A DNA stretch of 64,000 bases. It comes from Parahaliea maris (lineage in GTDB: Bacteria; Pseudomonadota; Gammaproteobacteria; Pseudomonadales; Halieaceae). A program made the translations under genes and the position numbers. Under the pieces are notes generated by a model. The model saw only the letters and a program-made list of their open reading frames with translations, did no database searches and was not told the origin of the DNA. The stretch's first letter is position 1, and each line of letters begins with the position of its first letter. Shown here one piece after another: positions 27,761-40,051 of this stretch. Location: assembly GCF_008064665.1 (NCBI RefSeq), contig NZ_VRZA01000006.1:1-64000 (forward strand). The letters are read 5' to 3'.

Positions 27761-28515
27761 GCGCCCCTTCGCGTTCACGACAAATGGCCAACGCCGCGCT
27801 CGCCCTGTGCGCGGTGCTGGCCTTCTCCGGTTTTGTCGCCCTCGGCAACTGGCAGGTGGAGCGCCGGGCCTGGAAGCTCGACCTGATCGAGCGGGTCAAC
27901 GGGCGGGTGCACGCGCCCGCCGTGGCCGCCCCCGCGCGTAACGCGTGGCCGGCGGTATCCCGGGACAGCGACGAATATCGCCATGTCTCGGTCCGCGGTA
28001 CCTTCCTCTCCGATCTCGATACCCGGGTGGCGGCCGCTACCGAACTGGGTACCGGTTACTGGATTCTCAGCCCGCTACAGCGATTCGATGGCAGTGTCGT
28101 AATGATCAACCGGGGCTTCGTAGCCCAGGGCGACCCCGTTGCTTCTGTGCCCGCGGGCGAGGTTATCGTGACCGGCCTCATACGCCTGAGCGAACCTGGG
28201 GGTGGAGTCCTGCGCGACAACCTCCCCGCGGAAGATCGCTGGTACTCACGGGATATCGAGGCAATCGCCGCCGCCCGGAACCTGGCGGCGGTGGCGCCGT
28301 ACTTCGTCGACGCCGCCGCCGATGCCCCCGGCAGCCCCGGCGGTGCGGGGCCTGTGGGCGGGCTTACGGTCATCCGCTTTCACAACAGTCATCTCATCTA
28401 TGCCATCACCTGGTACGGGCTGGCGCTGATGGTGGTGGGCGCTGCGGTGCTTGTTTGTCGTGAGGGGCGGCGAGAAGGGCGGAGCGAGGGGCGGCGCGAG
28501 GCGAAAAGGCGCTGA
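27757..28515 (+). CDS. SURF1-family oxidase assembly factor
   Basis: 252-residue inner-membrane protein with a membrane helix at each end (about residues 12-31 and 212-234) and a periplasmic domain between. GNWQVERRAWK, YWILSPLQRFDG and INRGFV are SURF1 signatures. In the family it assists heme insertion into heme-copper oxidases. The GTG start overlaps cyoD, so it is translated with the oxidase it presumably serves. The tail is a run of Arg/Glu/Gly repeats. No heme O synthase (cyoE) gene lies here. Confidence 0.9.
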   Translation: MSAPSRSRQMANAALALCAVLAFSGFVALGNWQVERRAWKLDLIERVNGRVHAPAVAAPARNAWPAVSRDSDEYRHVSVRGTFLSDLDTRVAAATELGTGYWILSPLQRFDGSVVMINRGFVAQGDPVASVPAGEVIVTGLIRLSEPGGGVLRDNLPAEDRWYSRDIEAIAAARNLAAVAPYFVDAAADAPGSPGGAGPVGGLTVIRFHNSHLIYAITWYGLALMVVGAAVLVCREGRREGRSEGRREAKRR

Positions 28516-28590
28516 ATCGGGATGCCCTTGCGCTCAGTGGTCGGTGCCTCGCGCGGCAGCGTATACTCCCCGCCCGAGGAGAAGCGACCC

Positions 28591-29910
28591 ATGACTGATT
28601 CAGCGGCGGCGAGCAAGCCGCGCCTTCTGACCCAAAACGCAGCAGATACCGACGACACGGCCAGCAAGAACATGCGGCAGCTTATCCAGTTGCGCTGGAT
28701 GGCTGTGCTCGGCCAGCTGTTAACTATTCTGGTGACCCACTACGGCTTTGGCGTGGAACTGCCGCTCAGGCAGATGCTCTCTGTGCTGGCGGGCCTGCTG
28801 GTCTTCAATGCCCTCAGCCTGCTGAGCCTCGCCTTCCGTCGGCCTGTGTATCGGGGGGAGTTGTTCGTGGCCCTGCTGGTCGACATGGGAACCCTGACCT
28901 ACCAGCTCTACCTCAGCGGTGGCGCGACCAACCCCTTTGTCTTTCTCTATTTGCTGCAGGTGGGGCTGGCAGCGGTGTTGCTGGCGGGGCGCTGGGCCTG
29001 GACCCTGCTCGTGGTCGCCACCGGGTGTTTTCTCTGGCTGGCGGTGGCGGGGCATCCCCTGGCCCTGCCGCAGGACCTTCACCTCGGGCTCGGCAGTGTC
29101 TATGTCCAGGGGATGCTGATCTGCTTCATTCTCAACGCGGTACTCCTGCTGGTTTTCCTCAACCGTATCACCCGGACGCGCCGGGAGCGCGACGCCCACC
29201 TGGCGGAGTTGCGCCAGCGCGCCGCGGAAGAAGAGCATATTGTGCGTATGGGCCTGCTGGCGTCCGGGGCGGCCCATGAACTGGGCACGCCGCTTTCCAC
29301 CATCGCGGTCATTCTCGGCGACTGGCGTTACATGCCGGCCTTTACCTCGGACCCCGACCTCTATCAGGAAATCCAGGAGATGCAGGCCCAGGTACAGCGC
29401 TGTAAATCGATTGTCAGTGACATCCTGCTGAGTGCCGGTGAAACCCGTGGGGAGTCTTCCGGTGAGACCACGGTGTGTGAGTTTCTCGACGAACTGGTGG
29501 CCGAGTGGCAGGCCGGTCGGCCGGTCAAACACCTGAACTACGACAATCATTTTGGCGAAGACCTGGATATCGCCTCGGACTCGGTGTTGAAGCAGACCCT
29601 CTATAACCTCCTGGATAATGCCCTGGAGGCTTCACCTGACTGGGTGGGGCTTGAGGCCGGGCGTGAGGGCGATACACTCAGGATCACCGTGCGCGACCGC
29701 GGTCCGGGCTTCTCCCAGGAAATTTTCGATCGTCTCGGGCGCCCCTACCAGTCCACCAAGGGGCGTGCCGGTGGCGGCCTGGGCCTGTTCCTGGTGATGA
29801 ACGTGGCGCGTACACTGGGTGGTGACGTACAGGCGAGCAACAACCCCGGCGGGGGCGCCGAGGTTACCCTGAGTTTGCCGCTGGACGCGTTGGCACTGAA
29901 AGAAGACTGA
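28591..29910 (+). CDS. RegB/PrrB-type redox sensor histidine kinase
   Basis: 439 residues. Six hydrophobic segments occupy about residues 35-195, followed by a dimerisation/phosphoacceptor domain and an HATPase_c domain. The H-box AAHELGTPLSTIAV (His229) is the RegB/ActS/PrrB signature. The membrane part has GGATNPF, matching the GGXXNPF quinone-binding motif known from RegB. A Cys at residue 271 (QRCKSI) lies 42 residues after the His, close to the spacing of the redox-active Cys265 in Rhodobacter RegB. The ATP lid has GGGLGLFLVMNVA. The ATG at 28591 follows GAGGAG. It lies 75 bases after SURF1 and is paired with the next gene, so it probably senses quinone state. Confidence 0.88.
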   Translation: MTDSAAASKPRLLTQNAADTDDTASKNMRQLIQLRWMAVLGQLLTILVTHYGFGVELPLRQMLSVLAGLLVFNALSLLSLAFRRPVYRGELFVALLVDMGTLTYQLYLSGGATNPFVFLYLLQVGLAAVLLAGRWAWTLLVVATGCFLWLAVAGHPLALPQDLHLGLGSVYVQGMLICFILNAVLLLVFLNRITRTRRERDAHLAELRQRAAEEEHIVRMGLLASGAAHELGTPLSTIAVILGDWRYMPAFTSDPDLYQEIQEMQAQVQRCKSIVSDILLSAGETRGESSGETTVCEFLDELVAEWQAGRPVKHLNYDNHFGEDLDIASDSVLKQTLYNLLDNALEASPDWVGLEAGREGDTLRITVRDRGPGFSQEIFDRLGRPYQSTKGRAGGGLGLFLVMNVARTLGGDVQASNNPGGGAEVTLSLPLDALALKED

Positions 29911-29940
29911 AGACGCTCAAACAATAACAAGGAGAGCTGC

Positions 29941-30495
29941 GTGGCTGATGTTTCGCCCGACCATAATGACCGCACCCTGATTCTCGTCGAGGACGACGCT
30001 GCCTTTGCCCGCACCCTGGGCCGGTCCTTCGAGCGCAGGGGCTACACGGTGCTCACCGCGAGCAGCCTGGAAGCCGCATTGCCACAGGTAGAGGAGCACC
30101 ACCCCGGCTACGCGGTGGTCGACCTCAAACTCGATGGTGAGGCTTCGGGCCTGGCCTGCGTACAGGCTTTGCACCGGCACGACCCGGAAATGCTGATCGT
30201 CGTACTCACCGGCTATGCCAGCATTGCCACGGCGGTGGAGGCGGTCAAGCTCGGTGCCTGCCACTACCTCGCCAAACCCTCGAATACCGACGACATTGAA
30301 GCGGCCTTCAACAGCGCGGAGGGCAATACCGAGGTGGCGATTACCGGCCGTTCGACTTCGATCAAGACTTTGGAGTGGGAGCGTATCCACCAGACTCTGG
30401 CGGAAACCGACTTCAATATATCGGAGACTGCCCGGCGCCTGGGGATGCACCGACGTACTTTGGCGCGCAAGTTGGCCAAGCAGCAGGTGAAATAG
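29941..30495 (+). CDS. RegA/PrrA-type response regulator
   Basis: 184-residue cytoplasmic regulator. The receiver domain has acidic residues Asp18-Asp19, phosphoacceptor Asp61 (VVDLKLDG), Thr in VLTGYAS and Lys in YLAKPSN. A short linker leads to a Fis-type helix-turn-helix (ETARRLGMHRRTLARKLAK) at the C-terminus, the RegA/ActR architecture. The GTG at 29941 follows AAGGAGAG. It is the evident partner of the kinase 30 bases upstream and could control the upstream oxidase operon among other redox genes. Confidence 0.9.
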   Translation: MADVSPDHNDRTLILVEDDAAFARTLGRSFERRGYTVLTASSLEAALPQVEEHHPGYAVVDLKLDGEASGLACVQALHRHDPEMLIVVLTGYASIATAVEAVKLGACHYLAKPSNTDDIEAAFNSAEGNTEVAITGRSTSIKTLEWERIHQTLAETDFNISETARRLGMHRRTLARKLAKQQVK

Positions 30496-30523
30496 AAGAA
30501 CCTCGGGGCTCAGGTGATAATAG

Positions 30524-30550
30524 CCAATAAAAAGAATCATTCTCATTTAC
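30524..30550 (+). promoter_or_regulatory. Probable Fur box
   Basis: An A/T-rich imperfect palindrome containing AGAATCATTCTCATTT resembles the Fur consensus (GATAATGATAATCATTATC) in its central AAT-CATT core. It lies 60-90 bases upstream of the TonB siderophore receptor, the expected place for iron-dependent repression of the receptor and the hydroxylase gene after it. Confidence 0.65.
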
Positions 30551-30611
30551 ATCTGCATTACGTTTCATTACAGTTGTCCGCCTCTGTTCAACAACAACAG
30601 GCATATCGGAC

Positions 30612-32984
30612 ATGCAAAAGAAAACTTTTCTGAACCCGCAGGGGGTCCCGGGGGAGGGGCTGAAAACCACCGCATTGGGCGCCAGCGCCCTGATGCTCGC
30701 CTTCGCCGCCAGCGCGGCCACGGCTCAGGACGCCGCCGAGTGTGACGCCAGGGACGCCAGCGAGCAGTGCAAGGTGGCCAGCGAGGGCGACACCGAAGCC
30801 GCCCGCGCCAAGGCCGGCTCGATCGAAATTGTCGAGGTGTACGGCATGTCCGGCACCGCCTACCGCGCCAGCCGTTCCGGCGACCTGCGCCAGCTCTCCG
30901 ACCTGGCCACTACTCCGCAGACCATGAACATCCTCACCCAGACCCAGATCCTCGATTCGGGCAAGACCGACCTGAAGGAAATCCTCAGCTCCCAGGCCGG
31001 TGTGACCCTGGGCACCGGTGAGAACGGCAACGCCTTTGGCGACCGCTACGTAATTCGTGGCCACGAAGCCCGCAGCGATGTGTTTGTCGACGGTATCCGC
31101 GACCCGGGCATGACCACCCGTGAAAGCTTTGCCGCCGAGCAGATTGAAATCACCAAGGGCCCCAGCTCTACCTTTGCCGGCCGTGGTTCCTCCGGTGGTG
31201 CGGTGAACACGATTACCAAGGCCGCCACGCCGACGGAAGACTTCAGCATTGTCGATGCGTCCGTGGGAACCGACGACTATTACCGCGTCACCTTCGACAG
31301 CAACGTGAAGGTCGGCGAGGACATGGCCCTGCGCTTCAATGGCCTGACCGCTTCCGAAGACATTCCCAATCGCGATGGCCTGGAGCGCGAGCGCAACGGC
31401 TTCCTGCTGTCGGGCTACACCAATCTGGGCGATCGCTGGAATGCCATCGCTGACGTCTACTACCTTGAGGCAGACGATATCCCTGATCTTGGTTCCTATT
31501 TTGACCGGGACAAGCGCAAGCCGGTGAAGGATATTCCGGTGTACGCGCAGGATGAGGATTTCCTGGAAACCGAAGCCCTGGCCACCACCCTGCGCCTGAA
31601 CGGTGAGCTGAACCAGCAGTGGCGCGCGTCCGCCTCCCTGCGCTACGGCACCACCGACAATGGTTACATTACCACCGGCATCCGCGGCAGTACGCGCGAC
31701 GCCAGCGACCCCGAGGCTCCAGGCGCCGAGACCATGTCCCTCAGCACCCACCAGGGCTGGCAGGAAATCGAGTATGGCGTGGCCCAGGGTAACCTGTTCT
31801 GGGATACCGCTTTCGCGGGCCATGACAGCCGCTTTGTCTTTGGCCTGGAGTACACCACCGAAGCGGTGGACAACGGCGTGTATGACTACGAAGCCACCGG
31901 CGAGAGCAACTGCATCGTGGGCGGGCGTCGTGGCGCCAGTCCCTCCTATTGCATCATCGGCGCCGATGGCAGCGTAGTCGACGATCCGCGCGGCCTGATG
32001 CAGCGGACCTACACCCGGGGCGACATCGATGCCCAGTACAACATCGATACCGTGTCCGCCTATATCATGAATACCACCCAGCTGGGCGAAAACTGGGAAG
32101 TATTCCTGGGCTTGCGCCAGGATTGGTACGACTACAGCAACGACGTGGTTGGTCGCGAGGGTGAGCTGGACTACGCCTTCTCCGACAGCCTCACCAACGG
32201 CCACATTGGCCTGGTGCGTAAGCTGGGTGAGGAAGGTAATGTCTACCTGACCTACAGCACCGCGGCGAATATCAACGGCGGCGAATCCGATGTCGGCGGC
32301 AACTGTGGATACGGTGGTCTTTGTGGTGACCCGGACCAGGCGGCCCAGGCTGATCCTGAGCATGTGGAAAATATCGAGCTCGGCACCAAGTGGGAGCTGT
32401 TCGACGATCGTCTGCTGGCCACTGCCGCCGTATTCCAGATTACCAAAAGCGATGTGATGGAAAGCGTGGGTGACAGCTATAGCCAGCTGGGTACCCTGAA
32501 CACCGGCAAGAACCGCGTAGAAGGTGTCGAAATCTCCCTGACCGGTTCCATCACCGATACCCTCAGCATCCAGCTCAGTGCAGCGATCATGGACTCTGAG
32601 GTTCTGGAGTCTTTCAACTCCGATACCGAGGGCCTGGCCCTGAGTAATTTCGCCGATGACAGTCTGTACGCCCTGTTGCGCTGGGAGCCGAACGACGCCT
32701 GGGCCTTCGGTGGCGCCTACACCTACCAGAGCGAAATGTACGGCGGCCAGCCGGACACCGCGGCGGGCTACGACGACGAGATTGGCGACTACTCCATTGT
32801 GGTTCCGAGCTACGGTGTGTTCGACCTGTTCGTGAACTACAACTACTCGGAGAAACTGAACTTCCGCTTCAACCTGAACAACGTGACCGACAGAGAGTAC
32901 TGGACGGCGGCCTACCGTTCGGGCAGCTTTATGTACCTCGGCGATGTGCGCAATGCGCGCCTGTCAGTGGTCTACGAGTTCTGA
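30612..32984 (+). CDS. TonB-dependent siderophore receptor (Fiu/catecholate type)
   Basis: 790-residue outer-membrane receptor. A long signal peptide ends at ATA-Q near residue 39 and a TonB box-like IEIVEVYG lies at about 72. The plug (about 85-230) contains TTPQTMNILTQTQIL, RGHEARSDVFVDGIRDPG and ITKGPSSTFAGRGSSGGAVN, typical of the Fiu/FhuE-like ferric-siderophore class. A beta-barrel follows, ending in the C-terminal aromatic residue of outer-membrane proteins (VVYEF). A Fur box upstream and a PiuC/YbiX gene downstream support a role in iron uptake. The siderophore is not identifiable. Confidence 0.92.
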   Translation: MQKKTFLNPQGVPGEGLKTTALGASALMLAFAASAATAQDAAECDARDASEQCKVASEGDTEAARAKAGSIEIVEVYGMSGTAYRASRSGDLRQLSDLATTPQTMNILTQTQILDSGKTDLKEILSSQAGVTLGTGENGNAFGDRYVIRGHEARSDVFVDGIRDPGMTTRESFAAEQIEITKGPSSTFAGRGSSGGAVNTITKAATPTEDFSIVDASVGTDDYYRVTFDSNVKVGEDMALRFNGLTASEDIPNRDGLERERNGFLLSGYTNLGDRWNAIADVYYLEADDIPDLGSYFDRDKRKPVKDIPVYAQDEDFLETEALATTLRLNGELNQQWRASASLRYGTTDNGYITTGIRGSTRDASDPEAPGAETMSLSTHQGWQEIEYGVAQGNLFWDTAFAGHDSRFVFGLEYTTEAVDNGVYDYEATGESNCIVGGRRGASPSYCIIGADGSVVDDPRGLMQRTYTRGDIDAQYNIDTVSAYIMNTTQLGENWEVFLGLRQDWYDYSNDVVGREGELDYAFSDSLTNGHIGLVRKLGEEGNVYLTYSTAANINGGESDVGGNCGYGGLCGDPDQAAQADPEHVENIELGTKWELFDDRLLATAAVFQITKSDVMESVGDSYSQLGTLNTGKNRVEGVEISLTGSITDTLSIQLSAAIMDSEVLESFNSDTEGLALSNFADDSLYALLRWEPNDAWAFGGAYTYQSEMYGGQPDTAAGYDDEIGDYSIVVPSYGVFDLFVNYNYSEKLNFRFNLNNVTDREYWTAAYRSGSFMYLGDVRNARLSVVYEF

Positions 32985-33011
32985 CACAGGTGGAAAGCGG
33001 ATGGTGAATGC

Positions 33012-33692
33012 ATGGTAGTTATCGAAGAGATGCTGAGTGCCGGGGAGGTGCGGGAGTTCCGCGCCGCCCTCGACTCGGCGCCCTGGCTGGACGGCGGCAA
33101 CACGGCCGCCGGCATGGCCGCCGACGTCAAGCGCAACGGCCAGGCCGATGCAGCTGATGATACCGTGCGCTCCCTTGCCAATTCACTGCTGGCCCGCCTG
33201 GGCCAGCATCCCCAGTTTACCGCGGCGGCCCTGCCGCACCGGATCTTTCCCCCCTGTTTCAATCGCTACGGGGTGAGTGAGACCTACGGATTCCACGTGG
33301 ACGCCGCTGTCATGCGCATACCCGGCACGCCGGATGTGCTGCGCAGTGACGTTTCCGCCACCCTGTTCCTCAGTGATCCCTCGGAATACGACGGGGGTGA
33401 ACTGGTCATCCAGACCGACTACGGCGAACAGGCCCACAAGTTGCCCGCGGGCAGCATGGTGGTGTACCCCTCCAGCAGCCTGCACCGGGTGACACCGGTG
33501 ACCCGGGGAGTGCGTGTGGCCGCCATTACCTGGTTACAGAGCCTGGTGCCCTGCAATCACACCCGCGCCACGTTGTACGAGCTGGACCGGGCGATACAGT
33601 CCCTCATGAGTTCGGGGGGGGCTGGCAGAGAGCAGCTCGATGCCCTGCACAATGTCTACCACAACCTGGTGCGGCAGCACGCCCAGGTGTGA
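33012..33692 (+). CDS. piuC: Fe(II)/2-oxoglutarate PKHD-type hydroxylase (PiuC/YbiX)
   Basis: 226-residue cytoplasmic dioxygenase. The iron triad is His95-X-Asp97 (YGFHVDAAV) and His158 (SSLHRVTPV), with the 2-oxoglutarate Arg about ten residues later (TRGVR). PCFNRYGVSETYGFH and YDGGELVIQTDYGEQ are conserved in the PiuC/YbiX group. The gene starts 28 bases after the siderophore receptor, the usual arrangement, so co-regulation by Fur is likely. The substrate of this family is not established. Confidence 0.92.
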   Translation: MVVIEEMLSAGEVREFRAALDSAPWLDGGNTAAGMAADVKRNGQADAADDTVRSLANSLLARLGQHPQFTAAALPHRIFPPCFNRYGVSETYGFHVDAAVMRIPGTPDVLRSDVSATLFLSDPSEYDGGELVIQTDYGEQAHKLPAGSMVVYPSSSLHRVTPVTRGVRVAAITWLQSLVPCNHTRATLYELDRAIQSLMSSGGAGREQLDALHNVYHNLVRQHAQV

Positions 33693-33701
33693 CCAGCCGC
33701 G

Positions 33702-33727
33702 TTGGCACTGGCCCGACGCGCTGCCAA
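33702..33727. terminator. Weak hairpin between convergent piuC and MFS genes
   Basis: TTGGCA (33702-33707) pairs with TGCCAA (33722-33727) around a GC-rich loop, in the 44-base gap between convergent stops. A pyrimidine-rich stretch follows on the plus strand but no T run. It is only a candidate for termination. Confidence 0.3.
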
Positions 33728-33736
33728 TTCTTCCGC

Positions 33737-34936
33737 TTAACTGACCGCTTTCAGCTGGGCCTCGCGCCGGCGTGACCAGATCATGCACAGCAGGCTGACA
33801 GCCGCGCAGGCGGCAATGCAGGCGACCACACTCGTCAGCCCTTCCGGCAGCAGGTTGCTCAGGGCTGACGCGCCGCCCCCGAGGCCGAACTGTGCGGTAC
33901 CGATAACCGCCGCGGCTGAGGCGGCACTGCGGGGGAAAGATTCCAGGTAGCAGGCCTGGATGTTCGGGCTGATGGCGCCGAGGCTACCCGCATACAGCAT
34001 CATCGCCGGCAGGAAACCCCAGACGGACCAGTCGAGCAGGGCCGCCAGCAGCAGGAATACCGCTGCGACACCCTGGACGCAGGTGGCGGCAAACATGATA
34101 GGGCGAGGATGCAGGCGGTTCAGCAGGATGCGGTTCAGCAGCACCGCCGCGAACATGGCGAAAATATTGCACGCGAATAACAGGGTGAACATGCCGCGAG
34201 ACTGTTCGAAGTGGTCCTGGTAGATGTACGAAGCGTAGGTTACGAACATGATCAGGCCGCCGAAGGAGGCGGTCTGCCAGAGTATATAGGGTGGTGCGCT
34301 GGGTGTTTTGATCACGCTGATGTAGCGCGCAACAAAGCCGATTCCATCGTGGGTGGGGCGCGGTTTTCGCGGCCCTCTGAATACCGTGACCATCAGGGCC
34401 GGGAGCAGTGCAAGGGCATAGGCGCCGAGGCAGACGAAAATCAGGCCCCAGCTGCCCACTTCCAATAGTGCGGCCCCGATGGCGGGCGCGATGGCGGGAG
34501 CGACGATGGAGACCATGCCGATCATGGAAAACAGTTTCGCGGCCTGAACGCCGTGCACCTGGTCACGCACGATGGCCGGTATGGACACCCCGATCCAGCC
34601 GCCGCCGATGGATTGCACAAAGCGCCCGGCCAGTAACTCGCTCATGGTATCTACCTGGGCCAGGTAAAATGCTGCAAACGCAAACGTCCAAAGGCCCGCT
34701 ACGAGTACCCTGCGCCTGCCGTAGCGGTCAGAGAATGCGCCGCCGGTCAGTTGGCCCACGGCAAAGCCCAGCATGTAAATGGATATGCTCAGGGAAACCT
34801 GGTGGATAGTGACGCCCAGCGTGTCGGCAATCAGCGGAAAGGCCGGCAGGTAGGTGTCGATGGCGAAGGGGCCCAGCATCATGGTGAAACCCAGCACGAA
34901 GACAACGGACAGAGGGAATGTAGAGTTGTCTTGCAT
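33737..34936 (-). CDS. Bcr/CflA-family multidrug efflux MFS transporter
   Basis: 399-residue inner-membrane proton antiporter with 12 predicted segments. GPFAIDTYLPAFPLIADTLG at the N-terminus and the motif GGAFSDRYGRRRVLVAG in the loop between helices 2 and 3 identify the Bcr/CflA drug-resistance group. LAGRFVQSIGGGWIGVSIPA is the conserved helix 4-5 region. The ATG at 34936 gives the family's normal N-terminus; an in-frame ATG at 35029 would add 31 unrelated residues. Substrates are unknown; siderophore or drug export are both reported in the family. Confidence 0.88.
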   Translation of the reverse strand: MQDNSTFPLSVVFVLGFTMMLGPFAIDTYLPAFPLIADTLGVTIHQVSLSISIYMLGFAVGQLTGGAFSDRYGRRRVLVAGLWTFAFAAFYLAQVDTMSELLAGRFVQSIGGGWIGVSIPAIVRDQVHGVQAAKLFSMIGMVSIVAPAIAPAIGAALLEVGSWGLIFVCLGAYALALLPALMVTVFRGPRKPRPTHDGIGFVARYISVIKTPSAPPYILWQTASFGGLIMFVTYASYIYQDHFEQSRGMFTLLFACNIFAMFAAVLLNRILLNRLHPRPIMFAATCVQGVAAVFLLLAALLDWSVWGFLPAMMLYAGSLGAISPNIQACYLESFPRSAASAAAVIGTAQFGLGGGASALSNLLPEGLTSVVACIAACAAVSLLCMIWSRRREAQLKAVS

Positions 34937-35153
34937 GTCGTGCGGAGTCCTGTAGCGAGTGACGTCAGAGCAGCCCATTGTACCGGCTGTCGCCCGCTGA
35001 GCTGAGCAGACTTCGGTTGTATAAATCACATGTTGGAAATTCGAGGCGGGAGGCGGTGGCTCCGCACCTCCGCTCCCGGTTGGAGTCTGTGACGTTGGAC
35101 AGACAACGCTACAGAGGGGGCCCCTGCAGCGTCGCCTGTTCGGCAGTGAGGCT

Positions 35154-38317
<3,164 letters not shown>

Positions 38318-38441
38318 GACTCCAATCCCTTTTTCTTATAGTGCTGACGCGCCGCTGCAGTGGTTATCAGGACGGCTGCCTCGATGCTGGTGTGCGATCA
38401 GAACGCTGTCAATCGAGTGGTCCATCTCGGTATCGGCCGGA

Positions 38442-38981
38442 TCAGAATAGCAGTATCTTCAGCCCGATCAGGATGAGCACAATGCCGCCCAGCAACTCTG
38501 CCTTGCTTTCCAGCCACACGCCACTCCGTGCACCCACAAACACGCCGGCGAAGCTGAACAGGAACGTAGTGACGCCGATGATCACGCAGGACAGGAAGGG
38601 ATTCACTTCCAGCACCGTCAGGGTAAAGCCGGCGGCCATGGCGTCGATGCTGGTGGCGATGGCCAGCAACAGCATGACCCGCTGGGTGATCCTGGCGATA
38701 TCTTCCTCGATACCCTCTGACAGTGATTCGTAGATCATTTTTCCGCCAATCAGGGCCAGCAGGCCAAAGGCAATCCCGTTCGCGTAGCCCTCGATCCAGC
38801 CGAGTACGCCACGGCCGCCCAGATAGCCGATCAGGGGCATCAGTCCCTGGAACAGGCCGAAATACACCGCGCACATCAATGCCAGTGATCGGGTCCGGGT
38901 GGCGTGTTTGGAGCCGAGGCCAATGGAAACCGCGAAAGCGTCCATGCTCAGGGCCAGGGCCAGAATGACAACTTCAATCAA
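38442..38981 (-). CDS. mntP: Manganese efflux pump MntP
   Basis: 179-residue inner-membrane exporter with six hydrophobic segments arranged as two repeats. Each repeat carries the family's acidic motif: [14 protein letters not shown] near residue 12 and [12 protein letters not shown] near 110. This is the normal size for MntP. TTG at 38981 is the first possible start because an in-frame stop lies four codons upstream. I looked for the yybP-ykoY manganese riboswitch common upstream of mntP and did not see its core. Mn(II) export fits with the katG genes as part of metal/oxidant control, but linkage is only positional. Confidence 0.9.
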   Translation of the reverse strand: MIEVVILALALSMDAFAVSIGLGSKHATRTRSLALMCAVYFGLFQGLMPLIGYLGGRGVLGWIEGYANGIAFGLLALIGGKMIYESLSEGIEEDIARITQRVMLLLAIATSIDAMAAGFTLTVLEVNPFLSCVIIGVTTFLFSFAGVFVGARSGVWLESKAELLGGIVLILIGLKILLF

Positions 38982-39100
38982 TCGCTGATCTCACTTTCAG
39001 GTACAGGTTTGTCGCGGGTATGTGCGGGGCCGAGGCCCGCTGCATGTGTTGCGCGCGCTAGTTTATACTGCCTCGATCCGTTTCCGTAGTGACCCGCTTT

Positions 39101-40051
39101 ATGCGTATCCTGACCCTTTGCCTGCTACTGATACTGCCCTTGGGGGCCGTTGCCGCAGACTTCGCCACCGAAATGACCGTCGCCAGCGATGGGTCGGGGG
39201 ATTTCACCCGCCTGCAGGACGCGATTGATGCAAGCAAATCGTTTCCGCTGCTGCCGATTACCATCCATGTGAAAAACGGGGTCTACCAGGAGAAGGTCGA
39301 TGTACACGCCTGGAATACGCAGCTGTCGCTGATTGGCGAGAGCCGGGAGGGCACCATCATTCGCTTTGGTGACCACTTCGAGCGGGTCGACCGCGGCCGC
39401 AACAGTACCTTCATGACCTACACCCTGCGTGTTGCCGGCAACGACTTTCACGCGCAGAACCTCACCATCGAGAACACCGCGGGGCCGGTGGGGCAGGCGG
39501 TTGCCCTGCACGTCGAGGCCGACAGGGCCGCCTTTGTAAACGTCAGTATCAAGGGCTACCAGGACACGGTGTACCTGGCGGGAGAGGGCTTTCGTTCCTG
39601 GTTCAGTGACTGTTACATCGAAGGAACCATTGATTTCATTTTCGGCCAGGGCACCGCCCTGTTTGAAAACTGTGAACTGCGATCACTGGCCGACGGCTAC
39701 GTAACCGCAGCTTCGACACCGGCGCAGGAGGCCCATGGGCTGGTTTTCAGTGAGTGCCGCCTTACGGCCGCACCCGGTGTGGACGCGGTTTATCTGGGCA
39801 GGCCCTGGCGTCCCTTCGCCAATGCGGTGTTCATGGATTCAGAAATCGGCTCACACATTCTGCCGGCAGGCTGGCACAACTGGGACGATGAGGTGAACGA
39901 GGAGACAGCCCGGTTTGCCGAGTATCGCAATCGGGGCCCCGGCGCGGAGCGTTCCAGGCGGGTTCCCTGGGCGCGGCAACTGAAAGAGCCGGAGGCTGCC
40001 GCCTATCGCGCAGAACGACTATTCAGAGGCTGGCAGCCCCCCGGTCGCTGA
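39101..40051 (+). CDS. Secreted pectinesterase (CE8)
   Basis: 316-residue pectin methylesterase, right-handed beta-helix. A signal peptide ends at AVAAD near residue 19. Family motifs are VKNGVYQEKV, GYQDTVYL (oxyanion Gln), GTIDFIFGQGTALFENC (catalytic Asp) and YLGRPWRPFANAVF (Arg). It removes methyl esters from homogalacturonan, releasing methanol. No pectate lyase or uptake genes are adjacent, so it stands alone. GTG at 39089 would add four residues. Its 3' end overlaps the convergent di-heme gene by 29 bases. It is a possible T2SS substrate. Confidence 0.92.
   Translation: MRILTLCLLLILPLGAVAADFATEMTVASDGSGDFTRLQDAIDASKSFPLLPITIHVKNGVYQEKVDVHAWNTQLSLIGESREGTIIRFGDHFERVDRGRNSTFMTYTLRVAGNDFHAQNLTIENTAGPVGQAVALHVEADRAAFVNVSIKGYQDTVYLAGEGFRSWFSDCYIEGTIDFIFGQGTALFENCELRSLADGYVTAASTPAQEAHGLVFSECRLTAAPGVDAVYLGRPWRPFANAVFMDSEIGSHILPAGWHNWDDEVNEETARFAEYRNRGPGAERSRRVPWARQLKEPEAAAYRAERLFRGWQPPGR

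Noticed and set aside
38982-39088. yybP-ykoY manganese riboswitch upstream of mntP
   Set aside because: The conserved core expected in this class is not visible on the minus strand.
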